64,000 bases of DNA from Nilaparvata lugens (taxonomy: Eukaryota; Arthropoda; Insecta; Hemiptera; Delphacidae), in assembly GCF_014356525.2 (NCBI RefSeq), contig NC_052507.1:36207013-36271012 (forward strand). Direction: 5' to 3'. Position numbers and translations under genes: made by a program. The notes beneath the pieces are model-generated. The model worked only from the letters and a program-made list of their open reading frames with translations. It did no database searches and had not been told where the DNA came from. Below, piece after piece: positions 46,877-58,117 of the stretch; position 1 is the first letter of the stretch; each line of letters opens with the position of its first letter.

Positions 46877-49117
46877 TCATCCATTCATAGTTAAGAATTA
46901 TACATTCACTCAGTTAGGAGTTAGTATACATAGAGAAAATATTTTCTCATTCGTAAAATGATAAGGATAATGTCTAAGACCTCATATTTTATATTCTATT
47001 CGCTTTATATTCCATACTATTTTTGTTGATATCCCTATTCTTTACTAGTTTACCTTCCATGATTAATACATTAATGAACTTATCACAACTATTCATCATA
47101 GGTTTATTCAGTAACTGATTCCGTTTTTAGTTCACTTTATATTGTAATTCAGTGATAGAGATTTCCTGCTGGAATACAATAACGGATAGAAAATTTTCAA
47201 AGCTACGCAATGTACATAAAGCGTGTGCCATTGCTCTCCGATGGCTCGCTAGTATTGCAGTTTCATTCAACCATTGTTATCTTTGAATCATATTCTATGT
47301 AGAATAGTATTGCCTACTGAATGATCTTGCCTAGTTTAATATTACCCAGTGAAATGATCTTGACTATAGACAACGAGCTGGGAAGCTTCAGGGAAATTTA
47401 TATTTATATGCATGCATCTCCTTATCTATGAAGTTCAAAAAAGAAGGTCTGCATCAAACTTATAAATGAAATCAATGAACTTGAATTTAGTAGAAACACA
47501 GGGATTTTGATGTAGTTAGCAGAAGCATGATTATATATCATGGAGTCATCGAGTTAATGCTGATATTCTCTGATCTTGATCTATATCTTCCGCTTTCATT
47601 TTCTGTGCAATGAATAATTAACTCGAAGATATTTTATAAGACTTGATGATTACCATCGATACAGTATCTTAACAACATGTTCTGTGTATGTATACTCGAA
47701 AAACCAAATAATAGCTCCTAAACATTCAGTCCGATCCAAAATGAATAATACTGACTTTACTCGCTTTTGAAAGTGATTCAAGTGAAAGTGCAGACGCAGA
47801 AGGGCACAGAATCAATTCAAATTTATTGGTATTCAGTGTGCAACACCTACTAACCTGGTTGCGTGTTGGCTGGCCATTATTTTTCATCGAACACGACCAC
47901 GCTGAATGATTTAGCCGACCTGAAGAGCTGCATGAGATAGTGGCGACCATATTTCTCGGCCTCAGCTGAAAACAAGCATGTAACTCACAACTGAAAAATC
48001 TGAATAGCGATTGGGATGATAATTATTATCAATGTTCTCCAATTGAACTCTCGAAGTATGTCATAAAGTGGTTAAGTAGTGCATAACATGCCATCTAGCT
48101 GATGATGGTAATTGAACAAGGGGTCTTGAGCCATGTTTTTCCTTTTGCTAATGGTGATGCTGTTAGTATTGTACTAACATAAAATCTAGGTTTGTATGAT
48201 GGTGAGAGATAAGTGAACGAAAAGCTTCAGGTGGGTTCCTAATCACCCAGAAGCGTCTAAGTATTGCACCGAAGGCACTATGTGTGTAATAACTCATGTA
48301 TACTCAGATATACGATATATCATTATATTATTATATACATATATAAAATATATTATTTCGAATCTAATTTTCAATAATAATTTCAATCGAATTTGACAAT
48401 AACTTCCTGTGATTCAATGTTACATAGATATATTTAGTGAGATAATATTCATTTCCATACAGGTCTCTATAGTATATAAATTCCAATTGATAGTACCAGA
48501 AGAAAGAAATATTCATTCGAATTAGTTGTTCATGTGTACTTACACACAAGTTATGAATTGAGATAACCCACATATTATTGATTGATTAAACTCATATTAT
48601 AATTATGTGATATTACATTACACAGACATTCTTTTCTTTTGTATATTATATATACTAGTAATGATTAAACTTCACGAAGGTATTATTGTGCATTTTCCAT
48701 ATTGAATTCTGTTACTGCACTCTTATTCTCTCATATATAACTGGATATTTCTTCCTTTTTCCATCTTACTTCATTTCTATAATTTTATAATTAGCTGTTT
48801 ATTTCTCTTTTTCTCATATTTTTCATCTTCTTCTTATTGAGGATATTGTATTGTGATGAATATCATTGTATTGTGTGAAGGAAGTAGAATGGGTTTCACC
48901 CTGTTGTCTCCATGAATGAATGAATAAATAATTGAAACATGTATTTATTACCTTGTTGATGAAAATAGCTCTTTTTTCAAGTGCGGGTTTCATCAACAGG
49001 CATGGTCAATTGGTGATTGTAGATAAATTCAAATAAAGTGAACTGGATATCAATAATAGTCCAATATCAATTCACCATTAGCTACTAAATTGAATAACAT
49101 TGTTTTGAGTCACAATA
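46877..49117. other. No supported gene
   Basis: Mostly AT-rich. A GC-richer minus-strand segment at 47830-47965 has plausible splice sites and a short protein-like reading (see findings). AT palindromes near 48305-48360. Confidence 0.4.
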
Positions 49118-49285
49118 AGGGTGCGTACAGATTTACGCGCCGCGAACATGAGCAAATTCACTTCTAATCAGCTGATTATATCTGTATTTTTACAGAAACG
49201 GTAAGATACAGATATAAAAAGCTTGGCATCAGCTGATTAAAAGTGAATTGCTGATGTTCGCGGCGCGTATATATGTACGCACCTT
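49118..49285. mobile_element. 168 bp MITE with long TIRs, TA-flanked
   Basis: Left arm AGGGTGCGTACAGATTTACG and reverse-complemented right arm AAGGTGCGTACATATATACG both continue CGCCGCGAACAT and reach AATCAGCTGAT, giving arms of nearly 60 bp. TA lies at 49116-49117 and at 49286-49287, which would fit a Tc1/mariner-type duplication. The element is essentially one long hairpin and has no coding capacity. Confidence 0.85.
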
Positions 49286-49328
49286 TAGAGATACATGAAC
49301 ATATAATAATATATACGTAAGCCTCTAA

Positions 49329-49626
49329 AGCCGTGTCTACACTGAACAAATGTTCGACATACATGTTCGGCAAATATTTTCGTTGAGGAGCTCAGGGACA
49401 AATATTTTAAAAAGTTTGGACAATCATTGTTTGTCAAACAAAAAATTACTGTTTTTCCAAACATTTTCAGAGTTGACAGCTGTAAAACATAAAACCTGTT
49501 CTTCCTAATTACAAATATTTTGTTTGGTGACGCGTTCACACTGGCCACGGGCAAACATTGTTTGTCAAACATAATAAAATTTGCCCAAACGTTTTCAACG
49601 AACATTTGTTCAGTGTGGACACGGCT
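49329..49626. mobile_element. 298 bp MITE with 28 bp TIRs, TAA-flanked
   Basis: Left end AGCCGTGTCTACACTGAAC and reverse-complemented right end AGCCGTGTCCACACTGAAC both continue AAATGTTCG. TAA flanks both sides (49326-49328 and 49627-49629), fitting a PIF/Harbinger-type insertion. Internal direct repeats (CATTGTTTGTCAAACA at about 49434 and 49557) are present. It lies 43 bp from the TA-flanked MITE. The GTCTACAC core recalls the ends of the 2 kb composite at 44096-46106. Confidence 0.85.
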
Positions 49627-49629
49627 TAA

Positions 49630-50023
49630 GATGAGTTTAATATCTAATATTGATGGTTCAATATTCAAATTTCGGAGTAATACTAGTGGTAAATTTATAG
49701 TAATCGAAATGAACAAAGACATGCAAGGGAAAATTTCTAGTGGAATTAGTGGTAGTTAGTCACGCATAACACCAATTTATTATTATTGGAAGCTCAACTT
49801 CAAGATATGTTTCAATTGCTGACAGTTGGCTCTGGATAATTCAACTGACTTTGAGCATGATATTTGGAACTAGGATGGTAGTCACAAAGCAGAGAGACAT
49901 GGTACTGTAATTATTGAACAATATCAATATTGTATAATGCATTTTTGAACTGTACATTGTTGTGGTCTTTATAAAAGAAAAAGTGTTTTCATAACCTCAT
50001 TTGGACTATTTTTAACATAATTA
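49630..50023. other. No recognisable feature
   Basis: Short AT-rich spacer with no open frame of interest. Confidence 0.5.
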
Positions 50024-50067
50024 GGGAGAGAAACAGTTTCGGGTTTATCCTGTTGATTCTCTCCCAA
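50024..50067 (+). repeat. Dispersed stem-loop cassette, copy 4 (best stem)
   Basis: GGGAGAGAAACAG, then TTTCGGGTTTATC, then CTGTTGATTCTCTCCC: a 9-bp perfect stem (GGGAGAGAA with TTCTCTCCC) plus ACAG with CTGT, separated by a 3-nt bulge. It lies 15 bp upstream of copy F of the CTAG-ending family. Confidence 0.75.
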
Positions 50068-50642
50068 TCATTAATTTGATATTTGAACGAGCGAAGTGAG
50101 GTCTAAGATTCAAGTAGACGGTTTTGCATTTCTCTTTATTCATGTTTTTATGTTTATATTTACGTTAAGCATTTACAGCGAAACACAGCAATAAATTTTC
50201 ATGAAATTTAACAGGTATGTTTTTTTTCAATTTCGCGTCGACGTATACATAAGGTTTTTTTTTTAATTTTGCATTTTAAGGATATAATACAAAAGGAAAA
50301 GGAGTCTCCTTCGAACGTCAATATTACCGCAGAAATCAGACTTTAGAATTATTCATCATGAATCAGCTGTCGAGTGGATTATCAATTGCATGCAATGACG
50401 CATTCAATTAATATCTCAATGTAACTTGGTAGAAAATCAGCTGTTGTGTGGACTATTAATTGCACGCGATCAGGCATGCAATTGATAAATAGAAGTAGCA
50501 TATTACTTTCTCCCGACTTTTCTCTGCTTTCAACTCGGTAAGCTTCCGATGATAGTAGCATAGTTGTTTACAACAAATTATTGTCGATACAACAACCGAA
50601 ACAGCCATTAGTTGTTTACACACTGATATGCCGTCAAGCACT

Positions 50643-50987
50643 GCCGTTGATGATTTAGAGATTATTCAAAATAAGTTATTGAGGTATCTTCATTTCAAAA
50701 AGTATAATACATTTTGTCCAATAGCTTTTTCCACTGAAACTTCGAGGTCAACACTTAAAGTCCAAAAAATAAAAACCAGTACCATTACAGCATTGATGTT
50801 ATTATATGAAATCCTGGATAATATATTCATGCCAGATTTCATCAATTTGTAGAATTGCCATGTTCCATGCAATAGACCAAGACTTAATATGCTATTTCAG
50901 ATACCGTTTGTCAGAACCGCTCAACCCCATATAACCCCATTTTATGACTGCTACAATACATTCAAAAAATGTATGCTGCTCAATTGA
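50643..50987 (+). pseudogene. LINE reverse transcriptase C-terminal fragment in copy F
   Basis: Plus-strand frame beginning DDLEIIQNKLLRYLHFKK, continuing TLKVQKIKTSTITALMLLY, a TAG at 50850-50852, and then NCHVPCNRPRLNMLFQIPF, VRTAQPHITPFYDCYNTF and TGA at 50985-50987. The LE.IQNK.LRYL opening and the R....RT....P...YN.F ending fit the C-terminal region of Jockey/CR1-like reverse transcriptases. The polymerase core is missing. There is one nonsense codon and otherwise an open frame. Which LINE family it came from is uncertain. Confidence 0.65.
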
Positions 50988-51239
50988 TGATTAAATTATT
51001 ATTTTTGAGCTCTACTCGCTCTTTATTTTTTTTAATTGTTCTTATTTCTTTGTATAAACATATTTATCATACCCCTTTTTTATACCCCTCCACTAACTTT
51101 CCTGAATCTAACTCAAATATCGTTTTCTTCTGATCTTATTAGTAATACTGAATCGTTGTGAATATTTAATGGAGTGCGATATTATTTTCTTTTGTTTTCC
51201 TTTTTAATTGTAAAGTTATAAATATAGTGTTATGGATGA

Positions 51240-51580
51240 GGCCTTTAAAAGGATGTTAGGTGGCGAGGGGTTTCTGGTAAACAACACAGAGGTGGCAGGG
51301 GGGCTTCTGGATCGTTCCAGTGTGTTCCAGTTATGGTGAGGGAAACCATCGACCAATGGCAAGCGTGATCTAGAAGTCTCCATGCACTGTGATTGGTCGG
51401 GCATGTTCGACATCTCCAGAATCGTCTTGAAAGTTCTAGACGAACTAGAGTCGTATTGTCCGCTTCTTCTACATTGATTGTAGAAACCCGCAACAATAAC
51501 TTTACACCGACACTTCAGGACAGGACATAATTCACTCTGATGGACACTATTAGAGGAGGCTGTGGTTTTCAACTGCACCA
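51240..51580. promoter_or_regulatory. Possible heat-shock-type regulatory segment
   Basis: GC-richer insert in copy F with clustered GAA/TTC units in alternating orientation. The best is GAAAGTTCTAGACGAAC at 51429-51445 (GAAnnTTCnnGA), with weaker ones near 51370 and 51415. Two CCAAT motifs lie at 51350 and 51391 (the latter as ATTGG). On the minus strand a TTTTAAAGG lies downstream at about 51250. Motif clustering by chance is possible and no transcript start can be shown. Confidence 0.2.
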
Positions 51581-51626
51581 GGTCTACTGTTCACGGAACT
51601 ACTAGTATGATTGTGAAATGTAATAA

Positions 51627-52168
51627 TAGTATATATCGCACCTAGGGCCTACGGCTTTTACAAAAGAGTTAATATGAAGGAATCAGTTTATGCTTCTAGA
51701 ATTGAATGAAGTATCCTGCAATAAGATAATATCATTTAATTTGGGTGACTGAAAAACAAATAATATATAAACTATTGAAATTTAATTTAAAGAGTATATA
51801 GAAGTTCTAACCTCGAAGAAACAAGGAGTATAGTTGTCTTTAGTCAAAGTACTCCGTTCACCACTAAACCTAGTGAATAATTTTGGTACTACTTGGACAA
51901 TTTCCTGATACTTAGATTACCTGAGATTTGCTAGAGCTATGACCTTTCAGTTTTGATTTCAGAAGTGCCTGAAAAAAATATTCTCATAGCCTATAATTAT
52001 ATTATATAGTTTTATTTTTTGGTGTGGCGAAAAATAGCGTTCGCACCACAGGCAAAAATGTGTTACCGGCTCTCAATCTTTTCTAGTCCTCGGCCTATGG
52101 CCTCGGACTTGAAAACCAATTCTGAGCCGGTAAAAGCCCATTTCCGACCCTAGGTGCGAAATATACTA
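51627..52168. repeat. Inverted-repeat element with internal 121 bp palindrome
   Basis: TAGTATATATCGCACCTAGG at 51627 is the inverse of CCTAGGTGCGAAATATACTA ending at 52168. The arms continue into a GGCTTTTA block. Inside, 52040-52160 is itself a palindrome: TTCGCACC pairs with GGTGCGAA, TTACCGGCTC pairs with GAGCCGGTAA, and the centre is CGGCCTATGGCC. No target-site duplication was found. It could be a foldback transposon or two overlapping insertions. Confidence 0.65.
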
Positions 52169-52388
52169 ACAATACCTGCCTGGTCAGAAAACGATCCTTT
52201 TCCACCTTTGGCCTTCATATGACTCACGTAAACCAGCTCATTATATCCAAGTGTGGCGAGAATAAATAAATGAATAATAAATATAAGGGATTGAAATTGA
52301 ATTAATTCAAATTTGTTTTTAATTTATGTATTCATTTATTGATTCAATGATACATTGTATTTTCAATTTCAATCATTGTAATGTAATA

Positions 52389-52420
52389 TAACAGGAAAAG
52401 CCCAAAACTGTTCCTTCTCC
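52389..52420 (-). repeat. Dispersed stem-loop cassette, copy 5, minus strand
   Basis: The minus strand reads GGAGAAGGAACAG, TTTTGGGC, then CTGTTATATT. The right arm is eroded. About 35 bp further on the same strand is TGAATCAATAAATGAATAC, resembling the AATAAA-rich stretch after copy 1. Confidence 0.5.
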
Positions 52421-53446
52421 AAATTTTGATCCAACATACGTACTAGTCCAGAGAGAATATAATTTTTTTCTCCACTTTCACACATTTTCTGAGCAAAAAC
52501 TCAATGCAAGTATATTTTAATTCAGAAATATTGACAAACAAACTTAGAATGGATAATAAAATAACTCTCACTGAGCAATTGAAACTTTGAAATATGAACT
52601 AATTTGAAAAATACAATGACATGGAATATGTTGATGAATTCGTAAACAACAAAAAAAAAATCAAGGATGTATTTGAATTATTTGTTTAGCTACTACTTTG
52701 TAATTGATCATGCTGATCGAAACGTCGATTGCTCAACAGGAATAGGTGGAACGTGATCGTACAATAGCATATTTAACTAAGAATAACGTTGAAGTTCATG
52801 GATGGGAAGAGATGAATTTATTGATTTTATTGGAGGGCGTTATATTCTTGAAAGAGAAGAGGAAATTTCTGTATTGATATATTATGTTGCTGGATAGAAA
52901 ACTAATGATATCTGAAGATTGCAATGGAGGAAAAAAAACAGAAAATAATTAAGTATTCGCCAGTAAATTTTTGGGAGGCTAATATGAATGCAAGATGACG
53001 GTATCAGGATTGGATTCCAATATTCATATTGGTTTAATCAGGCTTATACACCAATTTATAATAATTAATAATGAAAATATTAAATATTTGTTATTTTAGA
53101 AATCATGTATAGCGTGTGTGGCTATATCTATAGTTGGAAGGAGTGTGGGGATTGAAAAAGAGAGGTTGATGGAGCAATTGTTTTATAAATTCGCGTGAGA
53201 TAGAGAGAACAATGATGAATCGGAGTTCATTGGGAGATAGATGACAATTGTATTTGAAAGCCATAGTGGAATGGCTTCATCAAATTGGAACAGTGGATGC
53301 TCTTTTGTAGTAGGCACATATTCGAAAATCATGTATAGAGGTAATGTGCCCCAAGCCAATGGTCACTGTGTATCAGTTTGAATTAAATGCAGGAAATGTA
53401 ATTTGAAGGTAGAATCGAGCCACACTAATGTTAGGCGGGGGACATG

Positions 53447-53484
53447 TGCAGCGCAGCGCAGCGCAGTGCAGTGCAGTGCGGTGC
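53447..53484. repeat. Pentanucleotide microsatellite (GCGCA/GTGCA)n
   Basis: Three to four GCGCA units followed by three GTGCA units and a GCGGT variant. It is GC-rich in an AT-rich setting. Confidence 0.9.
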
Positions 53485-56400
53485 ATTCCCTGTGGCATTG
53501 CTCCAGTAAAAGGCTAATGAATTTCGGATGATGAACCAATCAACCCAAAAGACAATGCGTTGCAAACGCGCTTGCAGACCGCGGGCGGTTTTTGCACAGG
53601 CTTTTCTGTATAATAATATGGTGTTGTTTGAGTGCCAGCTCTCCTCCTGCACTTTCCATGGAGCATAACACACATATGACTGTTCTGTAACGATTTTTAT
53701 CGTGTAGAAACGCTGAGAATCGCCAATTCGAGACGCTTCAACGGCATTCTTATCATTCAATGCAATAGAATGAATTGTGTCTTGCGACAATATTTCTTTG
53801 TTTGATTTTATGCCTCTCATATATTTCCATGAGCTGTCTGTAGTTTGGTTTTCACGGAATTGAAGTGCTTGATGATGCTGTGATTGCCACTGCTGGAAAT
53901 ATAAATTTTTGCTCTTTTAGATCTCCAATGTAGGCTACTTCCACTGTTGAGAACGTAGAACGGACTCAAGAATGTATTCTAGGATGACTCTGGAATGAAG
54001 TTTGAAATTTGTTTTTTTTTATTTTTACAGTTTTATTACTCAATTCTCTTAACATTCATTGCAGCTCCTGAATAAAGTGATAAAAAATCCGAATTTCATG
54101 AAGTCACAGATCAATGTAATGCATATCAATCATCCCATAAGGCTTAAAATTACTGTGATGTTGACTGAGAGAATGTGCCTTTTCCGCAACCTATTTCATC
54201 CACGAGGTTTTCACCATAGAAATTCAAAAACTGTATGATTTTGAACAGTGTTGGATCCTGTAGTTGGTTTATAAATCTTGCCGCTGACCAACAAAATAAT
54301 CACCATCAGCTCAGATCTCATCATAGCTATTCCACATCACAGTCAATCAATTGCAGAGTTCCTCCTCATCACTGATCACATTATTTGGTGGTAGTGAAGT
54401 CAATCAAACTTTGTGAATGTGGATGTGCTAGGTAGGCCAACTCTCAGAAGACAGGCCGGTTGCAATCATCAGGACCTCGATCAAGTTTACAGCTCCTGTT
54501 TAATGTGTGCCAGTCCACTTCTTGTTGTTAACTTGGAATTTCGCTCGTTTTGTGGCTGTTGGCTAACAACTTCTCCGTCCCGCGAACTTCTGTCATTTCA
54601 CACTGCTAACATTGTTTGATGACGTAGTCGTTACTGTGTAGGTTCCACCCGGAGTCCGGAGATTGTTTCGCGCATTCGTTCGAAATTTTGGATTGGACCA
54701 TGAATTAAATCAATACCCTGAATTTTTGTGGGGGAGAAGGAGTGAGAATAGATACTATGGGAGAAGAGCATCGAATTAATAATATCTACTTCCGTTTTTT
54801 GGATGATCTTGAACTTACACATGACTTCCATAACAAACAAGAACTTATGATACTGGATACTAAGACTCCGAATGTTGTTAGCTTCTCATAATGTAATACC
54901 TCTTTTAATGTATTACTATACTATACCCAGTATCAAATTGCTATCCGAAATTCATCAACTCGCATTTGCTTAAATTGAACGGGATTGGATGATCCGATGT
55001 ATGTGTGCCGATGCACGGGAACTACAAACAGGCAAGCCAATAACATGGCATTTGATGTTGATTGCTTCCATGCATGCAAAATGATATTTTCCACCACTGT
55101 GCACCCATCCTACGGTTAAATTCCACGCTAGTAGGCTTACAAACTCACACACCAACACAAAGAGAGCAGGCCTCTCTTCATCTAAATTTAAAGCAAAAAT
55201 TTCGCTCTTTGCCATATTATTTTGTAGCAAGCGAGTTGCATGCTTTGAATGGAGCAGTGAACGTGGGCCATCTCGCGCTTATGCATTGCACTCCACTTCA
55301 AAAGCAATGGATGAATGAGTGGGTTGTCGGATGGGGGGGGGGTGGTTGGATGGATGAATGGATCCTCGCACCGCAATTAAAATATTTCATCTCACGAAGC
55401 ACTGTGGCGAGAGCGTTACTCTTTCACTCCCTCACTCTAACTATTTCCTGTCCTTGTCACCACACACCCAGTCAATAAATGAGATCTGCATTTTTTGCAC
55501 GAGTATCGTCACAAACTGGATGATACACTCGGCGAATTCCCGTCAGCTCTAGCCTACAAAAGTGTCCACATATTATTCTCACTTCCTCCATGCATGGTGT
55601 CGCTGGACAAATTGTCGTATTCCTGTATAGAAATTCAAAGCAGTTTATTTTATTGGATGGATTTTCTGTAAGCCTTTGATTTCCTCCGGAACTGATTGCA
55701 TTCGTGTGAAAATGTGCACTGGTATTCATTCATATATTGAATAAATTATTCGAGAGCTTTTTTTAAGCTTCCAATTCTATTATTGAGAGAGCGATATTGG
55801 ATAAATTATTCCGAAGCTTCAATTTTTTCAGATTCCGATTGCATAATTGAAATTGAGACATTATTAAATTTACTACTCTGAATCAATATATGATTATATT
55901 TTTTCCTGTTCAGTGCAAAGTGAGGAGTTTCTGATTTATAAAGACGTTTCATGACTATTCCCAACTATGCAGCATGCTTAAATAAACTCTTTCAAGAGTA
56001 ATCCAATACTTGTTTGAGTATTATCGTTATAAGCAATATTCAATATTAAATACCTACTCATTAGTCAAGTACGTTATCAAGTAAAATAGTCTCTCAGGCT
56101 TCGATTTGGGGATTTAATCACAATTCTCGTCAACCAGACATGAAAAATGCCGCTACGATAACGAAACAAAATTTGAGAGATCATTATCACTCATCGTAGA
56201 TCGATGAATGAGTGTGACTATTATGATATTAGGACAATAATGATGATAATATTTATTCATCCTACAATAATTAAATCGAATGAAAAACACAGCTTTTGAT
56301 TACTTCCAATGAGAACTGATCCACTAATGCTCGAGTTCTGTTGAATGTTGGACGGTGATGAACCCAGATGCTTCTGTAAAAAGCAAAGTTATTCAAATAT

Positions 56401-57095
56401 TTTTCGCCCGGTATCATACCACCGTGTACAGTTGCCGTCAAAAGTGCATAGCTGGCAAGAACCAGATGGGCAAGTAATATTCAGCGGCAACGGACTGTAC
56501 CAACTATATTTTCCATGTGGACGCCCGCCTCTTCATTTCACAGGTCATTACGCAGTGTCACAAACCATCTACATAAAATGCCACTAATGATTACACCTCT
56601 CCACTGGTGTTCGGCGCGTGTTATGACCCAGCCCACCAATCCCAAATTACTTTCCAAATCATGCCTGAAAATATTCCTTGCTTTCTTTAGGATATTCTTT
56701 GTGGCATTTCCCTATACATTGAAGTGAGAGGTAAAATACATTGAATAATAAAAAGTGTGTCTGAAATAACTTTTCGTAGGTTGATGAACACTGATCAGGT
56801 TTATGCTCTTCTCAATTCAATATTTTGATTTTTGAGGCAACTCTTACTCTAAAATATTATACAGATAACCATTTTTATATGGTTCACTTTTTCAGACCTA
56901 CTCTGTTGGTGATTGAAATTCCACATAACATAGTAGTTTCACTCTCCATATATTGGAAAAGCGGTTAGATGGAGCTTGTAAGGCTACTTCATCATAATCA
57001 TAATATCATCATCAAAGAAAACTGTCGAATCACTTTGAAATATGAAATTTCGTTGAAAATCAGCTAAGAGAAATTATATAAGCTTTTTAACAATA

Positions 57096-57235
57096 AGCTA
57101 GTATTATTAAATTAATTAACATGAGCTAGTATTATTCAATTCATTAACATGAGCTAGTATTATTCAATTCATTAACATAAGCTAGTATTATTCAATTCAT
57201 TAACATAAGCTAGTATTATTCAATTCATCAGCTTG
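57096..57235. repeat. 28-bp minisatellite, five units
   Basis: AGCTAGTATTATTCAATTC starts at 57096, 57124, 57152, 57180 and 57208, exactly 28 bp apart. The first unit is slightly diverged (AAATTAATT) and the middle three differ only at the G/A before AGCT. Confidence 0.95.
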
Positions 57236-58117
57236 ATTAAAGAGTGTTATTTTATTTATCTTGAAAAGAGAACAGGTAACTGAATTCATTGCAGTAGATT
57301 CAGTGAATAACTAATTTAATGACTGGTGTACTCTTAAATTTAATGGGTAGTAGAATTACTAGAAGATAGATAATAGCCTACTGCTCTTGAGAATTTGATT
57401 CCAGTTCTATATTCAAAGTGAAGAGACTAGAAAGTTTGCTTATGATCTTGAGTTCAATTCCTTTTCCGTCTTATATTCATTGTATCCTACCTATTTTTAC
57501 ATTATCACAACCCACTCAAAGACAAAACAGCAAATCAGCCATATTTGAGAGGAGTTACATACAGTTATCGTCCAATATTATTGTATTTTCCTTGAAGTTC
57601 GGAACCCTTCATGAAAATCTACAAAGGAGCTACTACTACACTCACCCTTACTTTAGAATTTTTTTCTGACTCTTATCTGTTTTGATAAACGCTGGGTGGT
57701 AAGATTGGTGTAAGTTAGTAGATGGTAATGATTGCATATGAAAGATGATTCTATAAGAGAAATAGAGAACAAGGGACTTCCATAGAAGTATTTGTTCACT
57801 GCCGTAGTTCAGTTGGCGACCAGACTAGCTTTACTCTGCTAGTTAATATCACTCTACACACAAACCCTCTTTCAAAAAAATTTATCGTTTCATTATTCTT
57901 CGTTTCATTATTGTTCGAAATCTTCGAACACCCTCCTTCAAAGAACTATGGAAATTATCAGTTACAAGTAGCAATAAGATATGGTTGATCGATATCGGAG
58001 TGAATATGATTGATCCTCTTAAGGCCTACAGTATAAAATTATGTTTCAATTTTCAAACGAGGGTCATATGTTTGGGTTAATAACGTTCAATATAACACTT
58101 TACAAGTCATTGAACTG
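57236..58117. other. No recognisable feature
   Basis: A tRNA A-box-like TAGTTCAGTTGG at about 57807 has no B box downstream. Open frames of up to 83 codons are unassigned. Confidence 0.5.

Larger units (their letters stand above)
50083..51605 (+). mobile_element. CTAG-ending repeat family, copy F (largest, 1.5 kb)
   Basis: Starts TTGAACGAGCGAAGTGAGG, follows copy A through TCGCGTCGACGTATACATAAGG and the A-rich GGAAAAGGAGTC block to GAATTATTCATCATGAATCA. It then has sequence shared with copy D (ATGCAATGACGCATTC). It ends GTTCACGGAACTACTAG followed by T. Between these lie a LINE coding fragment (50643-50987) and a GC-richer segment with heat-shock-element-like motifs (51240-51580). Neither is found in the short copies, so this copy has either captured or received extra DNA. 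Confidence 0.65.
52169..57095. other. No supported gene
   Basis: About 4.9 kb with open frames up to 145 codons and no recognisable domain. A G-run (GGGGGGGGG at about 55334) and the two small repeats listed separately are the only features noticed. Confidence 0.45.

Noticed and set aside
55062..55478. 138-codon plus-strand frame
   Set aside because: No recognisable motif, contains a Gly/Trp run from a G-rich simple sequence and overlaps equally long opposite-strand frames.
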